NCBI GenBank assembly: GCA_001599755.1
Contig: BCHX01000002.1
Location: forward strand, 1,674,001 to 1,738,000
Length of the DNA stretch: 64,000 bases
Direction of reading: 5' to 3'
Source: Gliomastix tumulicola
Lineage: Eukaryota > Ascomycota > Sordariomycetes > Hypocreales > Bionectriaceae
Part shown: in pieces, positions 22,930-34,499 of the stretch
How the letters are laid out: every line of letters starts with the position of its first letter
How positions within the stretch are numbered: position 1 is the stretch's first letter
Notes under the pieces: generated by a model
Database searches by the model: none
Told to the model about the DNA's origin: nothing
What the model saw: the letters and a program-made list of their open reading frames with translations, nothing else
Translations under genes and position numbers: made by a program

Positions 22930-23928
22930 GATGAGTGGACAAGTTGAAGACAGCGTGAAGAGTATTGCAGCAGTGCCAATCGCAAGAGGATATCTGTAAG
23001 AGATGCTCTGAAGCCATTTCTTCAAGGTAGCTAGGCGTAGCGATGGTCCGATATTTATACCAGTCTGAAGGCGGGGAACTGCTAGTAGCCCAGGGCAGAA
23101 GACTCAAGATGTGTCATTTCGATTTCCTTGGCGTTATGTTGTATGGGGAGAAACAGTGATAACATAACACACTGTTTTGGCCAATACGACTATAACGAGA
23201 GCCGGGCGTGCTAATGTGAACGCCAGTCAGCCATAACTCGACTATCACGGCGTTCATTCAATCATCATACGAACTAAGTTTGTGGAGATTAGCTACTCTA
23301 TTGGCTAAAAGACCACGAGGTCCGTACCGTGGGGTAAGCTGGATAAGATACGCCGATACGGTCAATACGAGGGGCTGAATTGTGACCTGTACAGCGTCTT
23401 TCACGTTCATATTTGCACGAGGCTGTCTTGGCTGTCTCCAACTGTGGCTCAAGCTATGCCCGAGCTCTAACTTTTTAAGTGGAGTGTCAAGCCACAAACC
23501 TTATCTTATCGGAGGATGCTAGCCTTGCAGGGAGAACAGGGGCAGCAGCGACCCGGCACTTTATTTTTACAAGTTGTCCTCTTTGAAGGGAGCTCCGGAA
23601 GGTACATGGCTCGGCACCCACACCGCCATACTGATGCAAGTACCGCTAGCCGTCCCGCATCCCACCTTACTAAGTAACAAGGATGCCACTGAGGCCACAT
23701 CAACCATTCTCCTTCTACACCACGTACACCGTGTCACGGCCGCTCGGTGATTCGTTTTAAAAGCGGCTGATCGACCATTCTCTTCGGCATTGGATCTCCA
23801 TTGACCACCCTCTATTCTTACCCGAGCCAATTTTCCCCTTTGTAAAGGAGTATAATCAGTCCCTCACCTGGTGTCACAGTTGGTGCGCTGCACTGCTGTG
23901 GTCCAACAACCCCCACCATCGAGCCAAC
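22930..23928. other. Divergent intergenic region, GFA gene and LHS1
   Basis: This 999-bp spacer holds both promoters. The middle (23100-23350) is AT-richer. A CACCGTG sequence at 23728-23734 fits the loose CANCGTG form of an unfolded-protein-response element, which would suit LHS1, but one match to so short a pattern is weak. No coding frame was found. Confidence 0.45.
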
Positions 23929-26900
23929 ATGGTGTCTAGATTACGGAAAGTGTCGCCTCTGGCGTCACTGCTTGCCGCCATCCTCTTCTTTTCCTCCCAG
24001 GTCTTTGCTGTTCAAGCTGTGCTAGGCATTGACCTTGGAACCGAGTACATCAAGGCCGCGCTGGTCAAGCCCGGCATCCCCCTCGACATCGTTCTCACCA
24101 AGGACTCCCGCCGGAAGGAGACTTCAGCGGTCGCCTTCAAGCCCTCGAGGGCCGGGGCGCAGGATGGCCAGTTCCCCGAGCGATTCTACGGCTCCGACGC
24201 CATCGCCTTCGCCGCGCGGTTCCCCCACGAGGTCTACCCGAACCTGAAGACCCTCCTCGGCCTCCCCGCCGCCGACGACATCGTCCAGGAGTACGCCGCC
24301 CGACACCCGGCACTCAAGCTGGAGTCGCACCCGACCAAGGGCACGGCCGCTTTCAAGAGCTCGACACTGACGGCCGAGGAGGATGCGTGGCTCGTCGAGG
24401 AGCTGCTGGCGATGGAGCTCCAGAGCATACAGAAGAACGCGGAGGCTGCGGCGGGCGACGGGTCGACCGTCCGCTCTGCTGTCTTCACTATTCCTCCTTT
24501 CTACACGGCCGAGGAGAGGCGGGCGATTCAGTCCGCTGCCGAACTTGCCGGGTTTAAGGTTCTCGGCATGCTCAGTGACGGTCTGGCGGTCGGGCTGAAC
24601 TACGCAACCAGCCGCCAGTTCCCCAACCTGAACGAGGGCGCCAAGCCCGAGTATCACATGGTCTTCGACATGGGTGCTGGGTCTACAAAGGCGTCCATTA
24701 TGAGGTTCCAGAGTCGGACGGTCAAGGACGTGGGCAAGTTCAACAAGACCGTCCAGGAAGTCCAGGTTCTTGGCAGCGGCTGGGATCGCACTCTCGGCGG
24801 TGATGTTCTCAACGGCCTCATTATCGACGACATGATCAAGCAATTCGTCGAGTCTAAGGGTGCGCAGAAGGTCTCTGCTACCGTCGAGGGCGTCAAGAAG
24901 CACGGCCGTGCCGTGGCGAAGCTTACCAAGGAGGCTGAGCGCCTTCGCCATGTCCTGAGCGCCAACCAGAACACTCAGGCCAGCTTCGAGGGCCTCTATG
25001 AAGATGTCGATTTCAAGTACAAGATCACGCGTGCCGACTTCGAGGCCCTGGCTGCGGAGCACGCTGATCGTGTCGGCAACGCTATCAAGGACGCTCTGAA
25101 GATGTCCAACTTGGATATTGCTGATCTCGATTCGATCATCCTCCACGGCGGTGCGACCCGTACCCCCTTTGTTCAGAAGACTCTGGAGAAGGTCGTGGGG
25201 TCTGCTGACAAGATCCGAACCAACGTCAACTCCGATGAGGCTGCTGCGTTCGGCGCCGGTTTCCGCGCTGCGGAGCTGAGCCCTAGCTTCCGTGTCAAGG
25301 AGATCCGCATCCTTGAGGGCTTATCCTATCCCATCACCCTGAAGTGGACTAAGGCCAACGACAAGCCCCAGGCCCAGCGTCTCTGGTCTGCCATCTCCCC
25401 CATCGGTGGCCCTCCTAAGGAGCTCACCTTTGCTGAGGAGGACGACTTCACTGGTACATTCTACCAGCAGGTTGGCGAAGACGCCAGGGATGTTGTCACC
25501 TTCACTACCAAGAACCTGACCGCTACCGTTGCCGCTCTCAAGGAGAAGTACCCATCCTGCGTTGAGAGTGGTGTTCACTTCCGTGTTGGCTCCAAGCTCA
25601 GCAGCGAGAATGGCGAGATTGAGATCGTCAAAGCTGCTGTGGAGTGCGACGCCGAGATCAAGGAGGGAATCATTGACGGAGTCAAGAACCTCTTCGGCTT
25701 TGGCAAGAAGGACCAGGAGCCTCTTCAGGCGGATGACGAGAGCGCTGAGACTGAGACTGTCGATGGCACCAAGGAGGATGCTAGCGAAAGCGCTGACTCC
25801 GCCAATGCCGAGGGCGCCGACACCGAGTCCGCGACGGACAGCGCTGATCCCGAGAGCACTGGCTCGACGGAGGAGCTCAAGGCTGATACGAAGAAGATCG
25901 AGCTGGTTTCCATCCCTGTCGAGTTCGTCCTCGAGAAGGCTGGGACTCCTGCCCTGACCAAGGACCAGGCTAAGAAGTCTAGTGACCGCCTGAAGGCCTT
26001 CTCTGCGTCTGACAAGGCACGTGTGCAGAGAGACGAGGCTCAGAATCAGCTTGAAGGATACACCTACAAGATCAGGGACATACTCGAGCGTGAGGATTTC
26101 ATTGCCGTCTCAACCGAGGCTGAGCGTGCTAAGATTGCGGAGAAGTCCAGCGAGACTAGCGAATGGCTCTCCGACGAGGGCGACGACGCTTCAAAGGACG
26201 AGCTCAAGGCGCGACTCAAGAAGCTGCAGGGACTCGTCACACCCATCCAGAAGAGGGCGGAGGAGGCAGCATCCCGGCCTGAGCTCATCACGAAGCTGAA
26301 GGAGTCCTTGGAACAGACTGAGAAGTTTGTGGGCTCCATGCGGGACCAGATTGTGGCCTACGACAAGTGGCATGCCGATGTTTCCGCAGGGGCTGCATCA
26401 TCTGCGGAGACTGCGGAGGCATCCGCTGACGCCTTCGAGGGTCTTGAGGATGACGACGGCTCTGCGAAGGATAAGACGATGGAGGACGTTCTCAACGAGC
26501 GTGGCCCCATCCCTCCTCTGTACAAGGTCGAGGATATCGACGAGCTTGATGCGTTGCGACAGGCCACGGCGGACTGGCTCAAGGAGCTGGAGCCCAAGCA
26601 AGAGAAGCTCACAGCTACAGACAACCCTGTCCTTCTCGTCAAAGATCTTACCACCAAAACAGACAAGCTTGAGAAGGCAGGCAGAGACCTCGCCATGAAG
26701 GGCGTCAAGAACTTCAACGCCAACAAGAAGAAGGAGGACAAGAAGAGCAACAAGAAGAAGACCGAGACCAAGACGGCCTCAGGGGACAAGCCCAAGTATA
26801 CCATCAAGGTCGGCGACGAGGACAAGGTCTTTGACCAGAGCGAGTTGGAGGATATGATCAACAACATGAGCGATGATGACTGGGAGACGGTGCGGCAACA

Positions 26901-26955
26901 GGCGGATCAGCAGCAGGAGGAGAAGGAAGAGAAGAGGGAACACGATGAGCTATGA
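23929..26955 (+). CDS. LHS1: ER-lumenal Hsp70-like chaperone Lhs1 (GRP170/HYOU1 family)
   Basis: A single exon of 1008 residues. The N terminus is a signal peptide (hydrophobic core LASLLAAILFFSSQVFAVQA). The Hsp70 ATPase domain follows from VLGIDLGTEYIKAALV (phosphate 1), with VFDMGAGSTKASIM (phosphate 2) and ILHGGATRTPFVQ (adenosine loop). The C-terminal half is a substrate-binding and extended alpha-helical region with an acidic, low-complexity insert (about 600-650). The final four residues are HDEL, the ER retrieval signal. Lhs1 is the nucleotide exchange factor and partner of Kar2/BiP and a holdase in protein translocation. The absence of introns over 3 kb, while neighbours are split, is common for Hsp70 genes. 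A GAGCAT triple repeat follows the stop codon. Confidence 0.96.
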   Translation: MVSRLRKVSPLASLLAAILFFSSQVFAVQAVLGIDLGTEYIKAALVKPGIPLDIVLTKDSRRKETSAVAFKPSRAGAQDGQFPERFYGSDAIAFAARFPHEVYPNLKTLLGLPAADDIVQEYAARHPALKLESHPTKGTAAFKSSTLTAEEDAWLVEELLAMELQSIQKNAEAAAGDGSTVRSAVFTIPPFYTAEERRAIQSAAELAGFKVLGMLSDGLAVGLNYATSRQFPNLNEGAKPEYHMVFDMGAGSTKASIMRFQSRTVKDVGKFNKTVQEVQVLGSGWDRTLGGDVLNGLIIDDMIKQFVESKGAQKVSATVEGVKKHGRAVAKLTKEAERLRHVLSANQNTQASFEGLYEDVDFKYKITRADFEALAAEHADRVGNAIKDALKMSNLDIADLDSIILHGGATRTPFVQKTLEKVVGSADKIRTNVNSDEAAAFGAGFRAAELSPSFRVKEIRILEGLSYPITLKWTKANDKPQAQRLWSAISPIGGPPKELTFAEEDDFTGTFYQQVGEDARDVVTFTTKNLTATVAALKEKYPSCVESGVHFRVGSKLSSENGEIEIVKAAVECDAEIKEGIIDGVKNLFGFGKKDQEPLQADDESAETETVDGTKEDASESADSANAEGADTESATDSADPESTGSTEELKADTKKIELVSIPVEFVLEKAGTPALTKDQAKKSSDRLKAFSASDKARVQRDEAQNQLEGYTYKIRDILEREDFIAVSTEAERAKIAEKSSETSEWLSDEGDDASKDELKARLKKLQGLVTPIQKRAEEAASRPELITKLKESLEQTEKFVGSMRDQIVAYDKWHADVSAGAASSAETAEASADAFEGLEDDDGSAKDKTMEDVLNERGPIPPLYKVEDIDELDALRQATADWLKELEPKQEKLTATDNPVLLVKDLTTKTDKLEKAGRDLAMKGVKNFNANKKKEDKKSNKKKTETKTASGDKPKYTIKVGDEDKVFDQSELEDMINNMSDDDWETVRQQADQQQEEKEEKREHDEL

Positions 26956-27857
26956 GCATGAGCATGAGCATGATTTATATCCTTTTGATTTTCTTCCTAT
27001 AGTACGGTTGTAGATTTGGTCTCTAGACGGACAAACACGAAAAAAAGAAGAAAAAAAAAAAAAAAAGAAATAGAATACCATGATAGAAGAGATGTGCTCA
27101 TTAAGATGTGCTCATTACTTTACACTCAGTTCTCTGTTCACGGCGCGCTTCGTCTCCCCTGAGCTTGTGTTCAGCGAGATCTCGTGTTTTGCAACCTCGT
27201 ATACACGTGTTTCATCCCAAAGCACAATGCTGTGTTGGTTGCACAGGCAGAGCTCTCGCAGACGGACCCAAGCTGAGGCCAAGTTGAGATGAACCGAAGA
27301 GAGGATTTCCTGCGGTGACACAGAAAGGAGTGGAGGGGATTGGATACCTGCAACTGGGAGGTACGTCAGCCGGCGACGCTCGGTCTCGGTGTGATGTTGC
27401 GCCGTTTCAGGAGAGATGGCGAGGAACTGTTCTCGGTCTTGGTTCTGGTGGAAGAAAAGGGGAGGCTTTAGTGAGAGGGCGGAAAAAGGCATAGCCCTGG
27501 ATACTGGAAGTAGGTCTGGGTTCTTCTGGCGGGAAGGTGCAGTTGCGGTAAGCGAGTGCACTTGCCTTCACAGAGCTTGAGCAATGCAGGTACCCGTGAA
27601 CTTCCTCAAACACCCGATCTCGGGAGGAAATCTGATTTCGTTCATAGCTCCAACAGCGTGGCCTATTTCTGGCATTGCCTCTCTCCCTGTTTTCTCCTCC
27701 ATCTGGCCACTTTTGTTCTCTCTGCCGACCACTCGTCTCTCTCTCTTCAACATCAACACGTCCGTCCCTTCCTTGCATAGATAGATTCTCACGCTCTCTT
27801 CGTCCCACACTCGTTTCGTTTGTCAGCATTCAATCCTTGAACCACGCTTCTGCCAGC
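26956..27857. other. Intergenic region between LHS1 and the aspartic protease
   Basis: This contains the LHS1 3'-UTR with (GAGCAT)3 just after the stop and an A-rich tract at 27038-27070, then the protease promoter. The last ~150 bases are pyrimidine-rich leader. Overlapping frames on both strands look random. Confidence 0.55.
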
Positions 27858-29324
27858 ATGATGGCTGCACTTCGTTTCTTCGCGGTCTGTCTGGCCAGCC
27901 TCCTCGCTCTCTTCTGCCCTGTTCTCGCGTACCCATCTTCCTCGAAGCGCGCCGAAGGCTTTGGCAGCAAGGGCTTCTCCGTTGCTGTCTCGCAGAAGCA
28001 GGATCACCAACGTGACTTTGTGCGCGATTGGGCTGCTGCGCACCTGAAATGGGGCAACGGTGTGCCTGAGCAGGTCTCTTCTACTTTCCAACTCCTCGAC
28101 AGTAGTAAGTCAAGTCTTCGTCTGCCGATCCAAGAGAGAAGGAAGGAAGGGCAAGTCTGACCAGTCTTCGTGCATCAGATGGCCGTATTGATGTTCAACC
28201 CCTCGGAAGCGATGACATCTACATCGCTAATGTTCAGATTGGCAATCCTCCCCAAACCGTCAAACTGGCCCTCGACACCGGATCCTCCGATCTGTAAGAT
28301 CCCACAGCCGAGATGATTCTGAGAAGAAGCTAATGACCACTGACTGAATGTCAGATGGATGCAATCGACTGACACGGTATTCCGCGTGAACCAAGACGGC
28401 CCCTGGGCTCCGAGATACCATCCTAACATGTCGAGGACTTCCGAGGTTGTCACAGATGCCGTGTGGGATGTCCAGTACAGTGAGTCTCGCAGGCCTCCAT
28501 CTTTAGTCGGTAAATAGCCGTGCTCACAGCTTTCAGTGGACGGCTCTGCTGCCAATGGTATAGTGTACCTTGACACTGTGCGCCTCGGCGATTTCACAGT
28601 CGACAACGCGGCCATCCAGTCTGCCCGCACCATCGCCTCTCGCTTCGAGCGTGAGGCAGGCCTGAGCGGCATCATGGGGCTGGCAAAGAGTCTCCCGAAC
28701 AACGTCAATCCTCCCGTGGCCTCCTTCATCGATCTTCTCCGCCCGCAACTCGAGAGCCCCGTCTTCACCATCGATCTCCGTCGCAACGCAACTGGCCGGT
28801 TTGACTTTGGATACGTCGATGACACACTCGCGTCGGAAAACATCACCTGGATAGACTCGGAACCCACAAGCAATCACTGGGATGTCCGCTTTGACCTCAC
28901 GGCCTGGGACGGTAAGGACGACACCTGGTGGTTCCAAGAGTTCAACGCCACAATCGATACTGGCACCACGCTTCTTTTCCTCCCGGACGCCCTCGCCAGC
29001 ATGTACTGGTTTGCCATCCCGGACATGCGCGTCGACCCTCGCCTCTCCAACGCCTTCACCTTTCCATGCTCCATAGCGAAGAACCTCCCAGATCTCAAGT
29101 TCAAGATTCCCGACACGCAACATATCCTCAGGATACCGGGCGCTTACCTCAACTATGGGCCTGTCATTACCGATTCGGAGTACTGCTGGGGCGGTATGCA
29201 GAGTGCCGACGGCCTCAACACAACCATCTTCGGTGATGTCATGCTCAAGGCTCTTTTTGTGGCCTTTGATCTTGGCCAGAGCAAGGTGGGCTTTGCGAAC
29301 AAAGCTCTCGATGTCGACGGGTAA
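27858..29324 (+). CDS. Secreted pepsin-type aspartic protease (family A1)
   Basis: Four exons, 27858-28104, 28179-28293, 28355-28479 and 28537-29324, give 424 residues; all donors are GTAAGT, GTAAGA or GTGAGT. The protein has a signal peptide (MMAALRFFAVCLASLLALFCPVLAYP) and a propeptide of ~70 residues. The catalytic region begins with YIANVQIGNPPQTVKLALDTGSSDLW (Asp115); the flap is QYMDGSAANG (Tyr162). The second aspartate is in the NATIDTGTTLLFLP stretch (Asp303), and the late hydrophobic-glycine motif is TTIFGDVMLKALFVAFDLG. A C-terminal cysteine pair is present (FPCS and EYCWGG). Potential N-glycosylation sites include NATG and NITW. There is no GPI-like hydrophobic tail, so secretion or a vacuolar location is expected. 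In the family the substrates are proteins at acid pH; the specificity here is unknown. Confidence 0.93.
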
Positions 29325-30394
29325 ATGTTCGAACTATCTTTGCTAATCATCATATGTTCGACATCTCTGACAATGGGCACGGACACACGCTGCCTATTTC
29401 CTAGAGAGGTAGGGAGTGAGTTACAGTAGACATATTTGTTAGTTGATTTCAGAGGGGTGGAAATAAGGACAGATTTATCTGTCAACTTAGGGTATCTTAA
29501 CGAAAGACAGAAATGAAAAGCCTATAGCCTGCAACGCGTTAAAAGAACATGGCATGGGAGCCACCACCAACACAACAGACGACAGCGAGCACCAGCGATG
29601 AAAAGCAAGCGTGTTGAAATGCATTTGCCATCGTTCCGGAATGGTATATACAACTCACTCGAAATGCCCAAATGCTCCTCCCAACATGCCTCCATCACAC
29701 CTGTCCTCTCGCTTTCCCCTACCTCATGGTTGTGGTCTCATCCCGCCGTCATCTCCGTTCATGACACCGCCCGCCGCCGATCCCAAATTCGCATCCCGCA
29801 TCATTAAAAAAAAAGATCTGTCGTGTAGAAAGTATTCCCAGGCTCATTGCTTGTTTGTGGAATAGAGTGCGTGTCGGGGAACCAGCCGCGTTTTGCGAAG
29901 TGGACAAGGGGTAATGATTCCTGGGGCTGGTCGAAGTATCCCAGCGTCTCAACAGGCATTGATAGATGGGGCCATTGGGAATGCTGGGAACTTTGTAAGC
30001 GAGTGTAGGAGGGAGATGTGCTCTCCTGTGCTCAGGCACCGGAAGGGGGGGGGGGGAGCGAGGTTTCCTCCAGTGCGGAGTTTCGATGGGGGTTGTCAGA
30101 CCAGAGTCTGGCTGCATGAGAAAGAATCCAAGAGCAGCCTGAAGTCTGTTCTGTCCTGGGGCTGGAAAATCCAAATAAAAGATAGGGTAATAAAACGCCG
30201 GCGCTGTGATTGGGGGTTGGCAGAAAGGGGGGAGGGAAACTCTGTCGATTCCACGCTCCCCTCTAGAAAACCTTCCCGAGTAGGTAAAAACCAAGATTTC
30301 GATCCGTTGCAACTCTGCTTCTATTCCCGGTCGCCGTCTGGAATCCGCCCAAAGTCAGCACTCTGTTTGATGGATGGATGGATGGTTGGTTGGT
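29325..30394. other. Convergent intergenic region, no gene seen
   Basis: It has a GGG-rich run near 30047-30056 and a short tetranucleotide repeat (GATG, then GTTG; about 30370-30393) directly downstream of the coiled-coil gene stop. No coding frame is credible. Confidence 0.55.
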
Positions 30395-31067
30395 CTAATC
30401 ACCTTCGCTGGCGCCCGGCGTCGGGGGCATGTTCCCAGAGCTGGGGGCCTGCTGCGTGGCACGGGCTGTCCCTGGCCGCGAGCGGGCCTTGGAGGCGTCG
30501 TCGCCGCCGCCCTCTGCCTTGACGTATGTGCTGCCCTCCTGCTCCTGCTTCTGCTCGTTGTTGTTGCCATCGGTGGCGGTGCCGCTGCCCGTCACGGAGG
30601 CGATGGACGGGCGGGATTGGTTCTTGGTCTTGCGGAGGCGGTCCTCCATTTCCTTGATGCGGGCTTCCAGGGACGCGAGCTCGTCGGTGCTCTTGCCGAC
30701 GTTCTGCTTCCTGTTTTTGATGAGGGGAACAAGTCAGTTTGGCGGTTGCGAATGACAAGATTGGCGGTGAATGGGATGGGATGTGTTGGTGTTCGAATGC
30801 GGAGAGAGACAAGGGAGGGGGGGGCCTTTGCTGACCTCTGGTCGACCTGGTTGTCGAGGTCAGAGATGGAGTTCTCGATGCGGAAGATGTCCATGAGCTC
30901 TGCTGAGAACGAGCGAGCCATGGTTCTGTCAACGGGACCCGATTCGTTAGCTATCGTCCCTCGAGAATTCAAGGAAGGGAGGGGGGCCTTCTTGTCATCG
31001 GCACATACGACTGTGGGCGGCGGCCATTGGGGACCCAGTCACGATCGAGCTCCTCGTCGGTAGACAT
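30395..31067 (-). CDS. Small coiled-coil protein, conserved-looking, unknown function
   Basis: Three exons, 31067-31009, 30925-30836 and 30710-30395, give 154 residues. Donors are GTATGT and GTCAGC; acceptors are ACAG and ACAG; all phases agree. The protein starts MSTDEELDRDWVPNGRRPQS, then has a predicted helical, heptad-like stretch (RSFSAELMDIFRIENSISDL, then DNQVDQRKQNVGKSTDELAS and LEARIKEMEDRLRK). The C-terminal ~80 residues are disordered and rich in Q, G, S and P. The intron positions interrupt the helical part, which argues for a real gene. It resembles small subunits of cytoskeletal or trafficking complexes in size and shape only; I do not recognise the family. Confidence 0.7.
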
Positions 31068-32850
31068 GATGGATGGATATGATATTTTGCGCGATGGGGG
31101 ATCGTTCGTACGACTTTCCAAGCAAGTGGTCGAGTATCAAAAATTCGTGTGTTCAAGATCCAATGTGGTGGCGGTTATGGAAAAAGAGAAAGAGAGGGAG
31201 AGGGAAAGATGGAGGGAGGTCAGAAACGATACCAAGCAGCGGGTCGAAATGCAGACTTGCCTGGGGTACTTATTTCATGTACCGAACCAGGGGAGGGGGG
31301 GGGGNGAGAGTGGGAAGGAGGAGGAGGCAACAGGGGGAATCTCAGAAGAATGGCTTGCGAACCCGCACGGAGGCGAAAGGAGTACTACCTTAGTAAGTAA
31401 GGTAAGGTAGTTCGAAATGTAGACGAAAGGCAAAGGGCGGACGCCGGAAAGAGGAAAGATACGCCTGCCCTTTGTGGGCAGTTTTGGAAGAGAGGGGGGA
31501 GGGGAGTGCTTCTCCTGTCTTACTGCTACGGGAGAGGGGCGGGCGTATTCTGATCACGGTTGTAAAGTCACTTGTTGCGAAAGGCGGTTCACAGCTGAGC
31601 ACACGACAAGAAGGGGGCTGAAAACTATTAGCTAGCTAGTGACCAAGGCGTCAGCTGGGCTGGGCTGGGCTGGGCTGTCCTCTCTCAGCTCAAGATCCAA
31701 GAGACGGGGGGTGGGTGTGGTGGCATCACGTTCCTGAAGGGAGATGACGGTGATTCTCCAAGGCTCGAAACTTTGATTAGACCCCAATCTTCTGGAGCGG
31801 GCATTTTAATATGCAGCAGGGGGGTTAGCAAGCCCCCGAGGGTGACCTATAGTTCCTGACGCTTGGGAAGCTACAGCTTCAATCCGCCCGTCATTCTTCA
31901 GCGAAAACGCTAGCAAGGCGAATTGCTGGAACGATAAAAAAAAAGGGGTCCATCCCCTATTCTATTCTGCCGCTTCCGTCGATTGACACCGCCTAATTTA
32001 GACCCGAACATGCGGCATTGATCTCTATATTCGTTTTGGTGGTGTCTGTGTCAATATCCGTGGTTATTTGTAGACATGTCGCGCGGTATGCATAATTCAA
32101 ACAAGGGGGAGAAAGGGAAAACACGCATCAAGATTCATGCCAGGAATGCAAATGCAACTCTTTCTTACACACGGACCTTTTCCCCTTCACGCGCAGCGAT
32201 CGGCCACCCTGGCCTGGCATATTGCGGGAAAGCCTTGCAGATTATTGATTATGGCGACCGGGTCCTCATTTAAGGCTCATTTGGCAGTCTGCACCAGCTC
32301 TTCTCGGCGCCGGTATTAATTCTCCATCGAAATCTTACAGGGTGTTCTACAAAGTGATGACGATATCGCTTCCCAAGCATCCAACAGTTGACGTCCCGAG
32401 CCTAGATTGCATCAATAGAGGTCCTCCTTCTCCACAGGGGGAGATTTCCATCATTTTCCTCTGCATCACTTTTCCTCCAGTCGCTCTTTGTGGCCGATGT
32501 GCCGGGCTGGTGGTGACAAGCCCCCTGAGAGTGCCCTGTAAACCCCCACTTTGAATTGAAGTCTGCCTCTTGAGGAGCGCTGTGGCTCGTCTTGGCCGCA
32601 GGGTTCGTCTCGTGATCTGATCATCGTATACGACGGCAGTCGTGCTGTCTTGCTGACCTTGCATGTCGCCTCCGTCTTGTTGCCTGATGTGGCGGAGAGC
32701 ATAATAACCTGCCGTCTCCATCGAGTCCCGCGTGACGATGCACTGCGCCTCGTGCAAATATCTCGTGTCGTCTGTTGTCACTCAGGCTGGACTCGAGAGG
32801 CCGGACCCCTTCGTGCCTGAAACTTTGGATTGCCTTTGTCAGGCTCATCC
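31068..32850. other. Intergenic region with simple repeats, no gene seen
   Basis: About 1.8 kb upstream of the coiled-coil gene and downstream of the GT31 gene. It holds a G-rich run with an undetermined base at 31305, a GCTGG tandem repeat near 31654-31677 and an AT-rich middle. Frames here are short and have no coding character. Confidence 0.5.
31654..31677. repeat. GCTGG pentanucleotide tandem repeat
   Basis: Nearly five copies of GCTGG in a row, intergenic, about 0.6 kb upstream of the coiled-coil gene start. Confidence 0.85.
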
Positions 32851-34499
32851 TCAGACATTGGGCCAGCGGATGTCGCCGCAGTCATCGTTGTCCTTGACCC
32901 ATTTCTTGATCTTCTCGATGTCCCACCCGCTGATGCGCTGACGTCCTCCCTGCTTCGGCTCCAGCGGATGCCCGTGCTTGATAGACCGGCTCGTGGTGCA
33001 AATGTTGTCCGCCCACGAGAACTGCAGGCAGTCATCGACCGTATGGCATGCCGCCGCGCAGTTCGCGTAGCTCAGGTGCGCCTTCTCCTCCTCCGGGTTC
33101 AGATCGTCGCCCTTGCGGTGCTTCTGCTGCCAGTCGGTGTACTCGCCCGCCGCCTCGTCAAAGTACAGCGTCTCGTCCGAGAGGTTGTCCCAGTCGATGC
33201 GCGTCGACGCGAGCTGCGGCTCCAGGTAGTGATGGTAGATGTCCTTGATGCGCACGGGCGAGGAGAAGTTGCGCTCGACCTCGAACTGGTGGAAGCTCGA
33301 GACCTCCTCGGGGCCAATGTGGTGCATCGTCACGATCGGGTGGCACCAGCGGTCGCGGTGGTAGGACAGCGTGTACGGCTTCTCGCCGTTGATCGTGGGG
33401 TTCTGCGTTGGGCGTGAAAATTAGTCAAAGGAATGAATGAATGAATGAATGACATCTGAGCGACGGAAGGACTTACCACGTTCTTGACGTCCACGCCCGT
33501 CTCATTCTTCAGCGCGTACGAGAACATATAGTCGCCGCAGCACGTGCTCTTGACGGGCACATCCCACTGGTTCGCGATACCCGTCTTGCCCTCGAGGAAG
33601 TCCCGCATCATGCCCTTGGACACGAGATACCCGCTCCCGCCATGTGCGAACGGGAAGCCACCCAGAAGCGCGACGCTGCCGATGTACAGCTTGTCCTCCG
33701 GGTTGAGCCGCTTGAGCCACTCGACGAGCGTCGCCCAGAGCACGTACGTGTCGGCGTCGACGAACATGTACCAGTCGTAGCCGGGCCGCTGCTGGTAGGC
33801 CTTCTCGGCCATGTGGATGTTCTTGTACTTGTCGAGGGCCCATCCCTGGGAGGCGGTGTTGGCGCCGCTGTTCTTGTTGCACGTCTCCTGGTCGACGGAG
33901 CACGTCTTCTGGCGGTTGTACAGGTCGAAGTCCTTGTTTCCCGTCATGGCCTCGGGCAGCACCGTGTCGAGGCTGTCCTGGATCATGAAGCCCGCCACCT
34001 CCTGCGCCATGTCGGAGAAAATGAGGTAGTCCTTCTCGGCGAGACAGCGAAGGTTGGTCAGCAACTGCGTCGGGATCTTGCCGTAGGCCTCGGACGCGCC
34101 CGTCTTCATGACGAGGAGGATGTTGGACGTGTCGGGGAAGCCTGCGCAGGAGGGGTCGGCGGGCTCCGGCTCCGATTCCTCGACCTGTTGTTCCTCCTCC
34201 TCCTGCTGCTCCTCGGGCTCCTCCTCAGGCGTAGGCGTAGGCGCAGGCGTCCACTCCGACGGCCCGCCAACCGCGCTCGTCGTCGCCGGTTCGGGTTCGC
34301 TCTGCAGCGAGGGGGCGGGCTTGAAGCTGGGGAAGTTGTGGCAGTAGCTCCCGTCCGGGCAGATGTCGCCAAACTGCCAGAACATGATGACGGTGAAGCC
34401 GAGGATGGCTGTCGATATCAGCAGCATCAGCAGAACCTTTCTGTTCCTCCATGCCACTCCGAAGCCGAGCCGCGTCGGCGATGCTGGCGAGGATCCCAT
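32851..34499 (-). CDS. Type II membrane glycosyltransferase, GT31/Fringe-like family
   Basis: Two exons, 34499-33477 and 33402-32851, give 524 residues. The ATG at 34499 is preferred to the longer open frame (to 34955), because the upstream segment is low-quality and MGSSPASPTRLGFGVAWRNR is a typical short cytosolic tail. One membrane anchor lies at about residues 21-42 (KVLLMLLISTAILGFTVIMF). A proline/glutamate-rich stem follows (about 65-115). The catalytic domain begins at NILLVMKTGASEAYGKIPTQL and carries the DxD metal-binding motif in YDWYMFVDADTYVLW (Asp248-Asp250), then GGFPFAHGGSGYLVS and STCCGDYMFSYAL. The C-terminal part has a cysteine-containing segment (CAAACHTVDDCLQFSW). A Golgi or ER location and a beta-1,3-type transferase activity are expected for the family; donor and acceptor are unknown. 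The intron contains a (GAAT) repeat. Confidence 0.88.

Noticed and set aside
23728..23734. CACCGTG as an unfolded-protein-response element upstream of LHS1
   Set aside because: The CANCGTG pattern is short and expected by chance in a spacer of this size. It is noted in the region entry but not claimed as a site.
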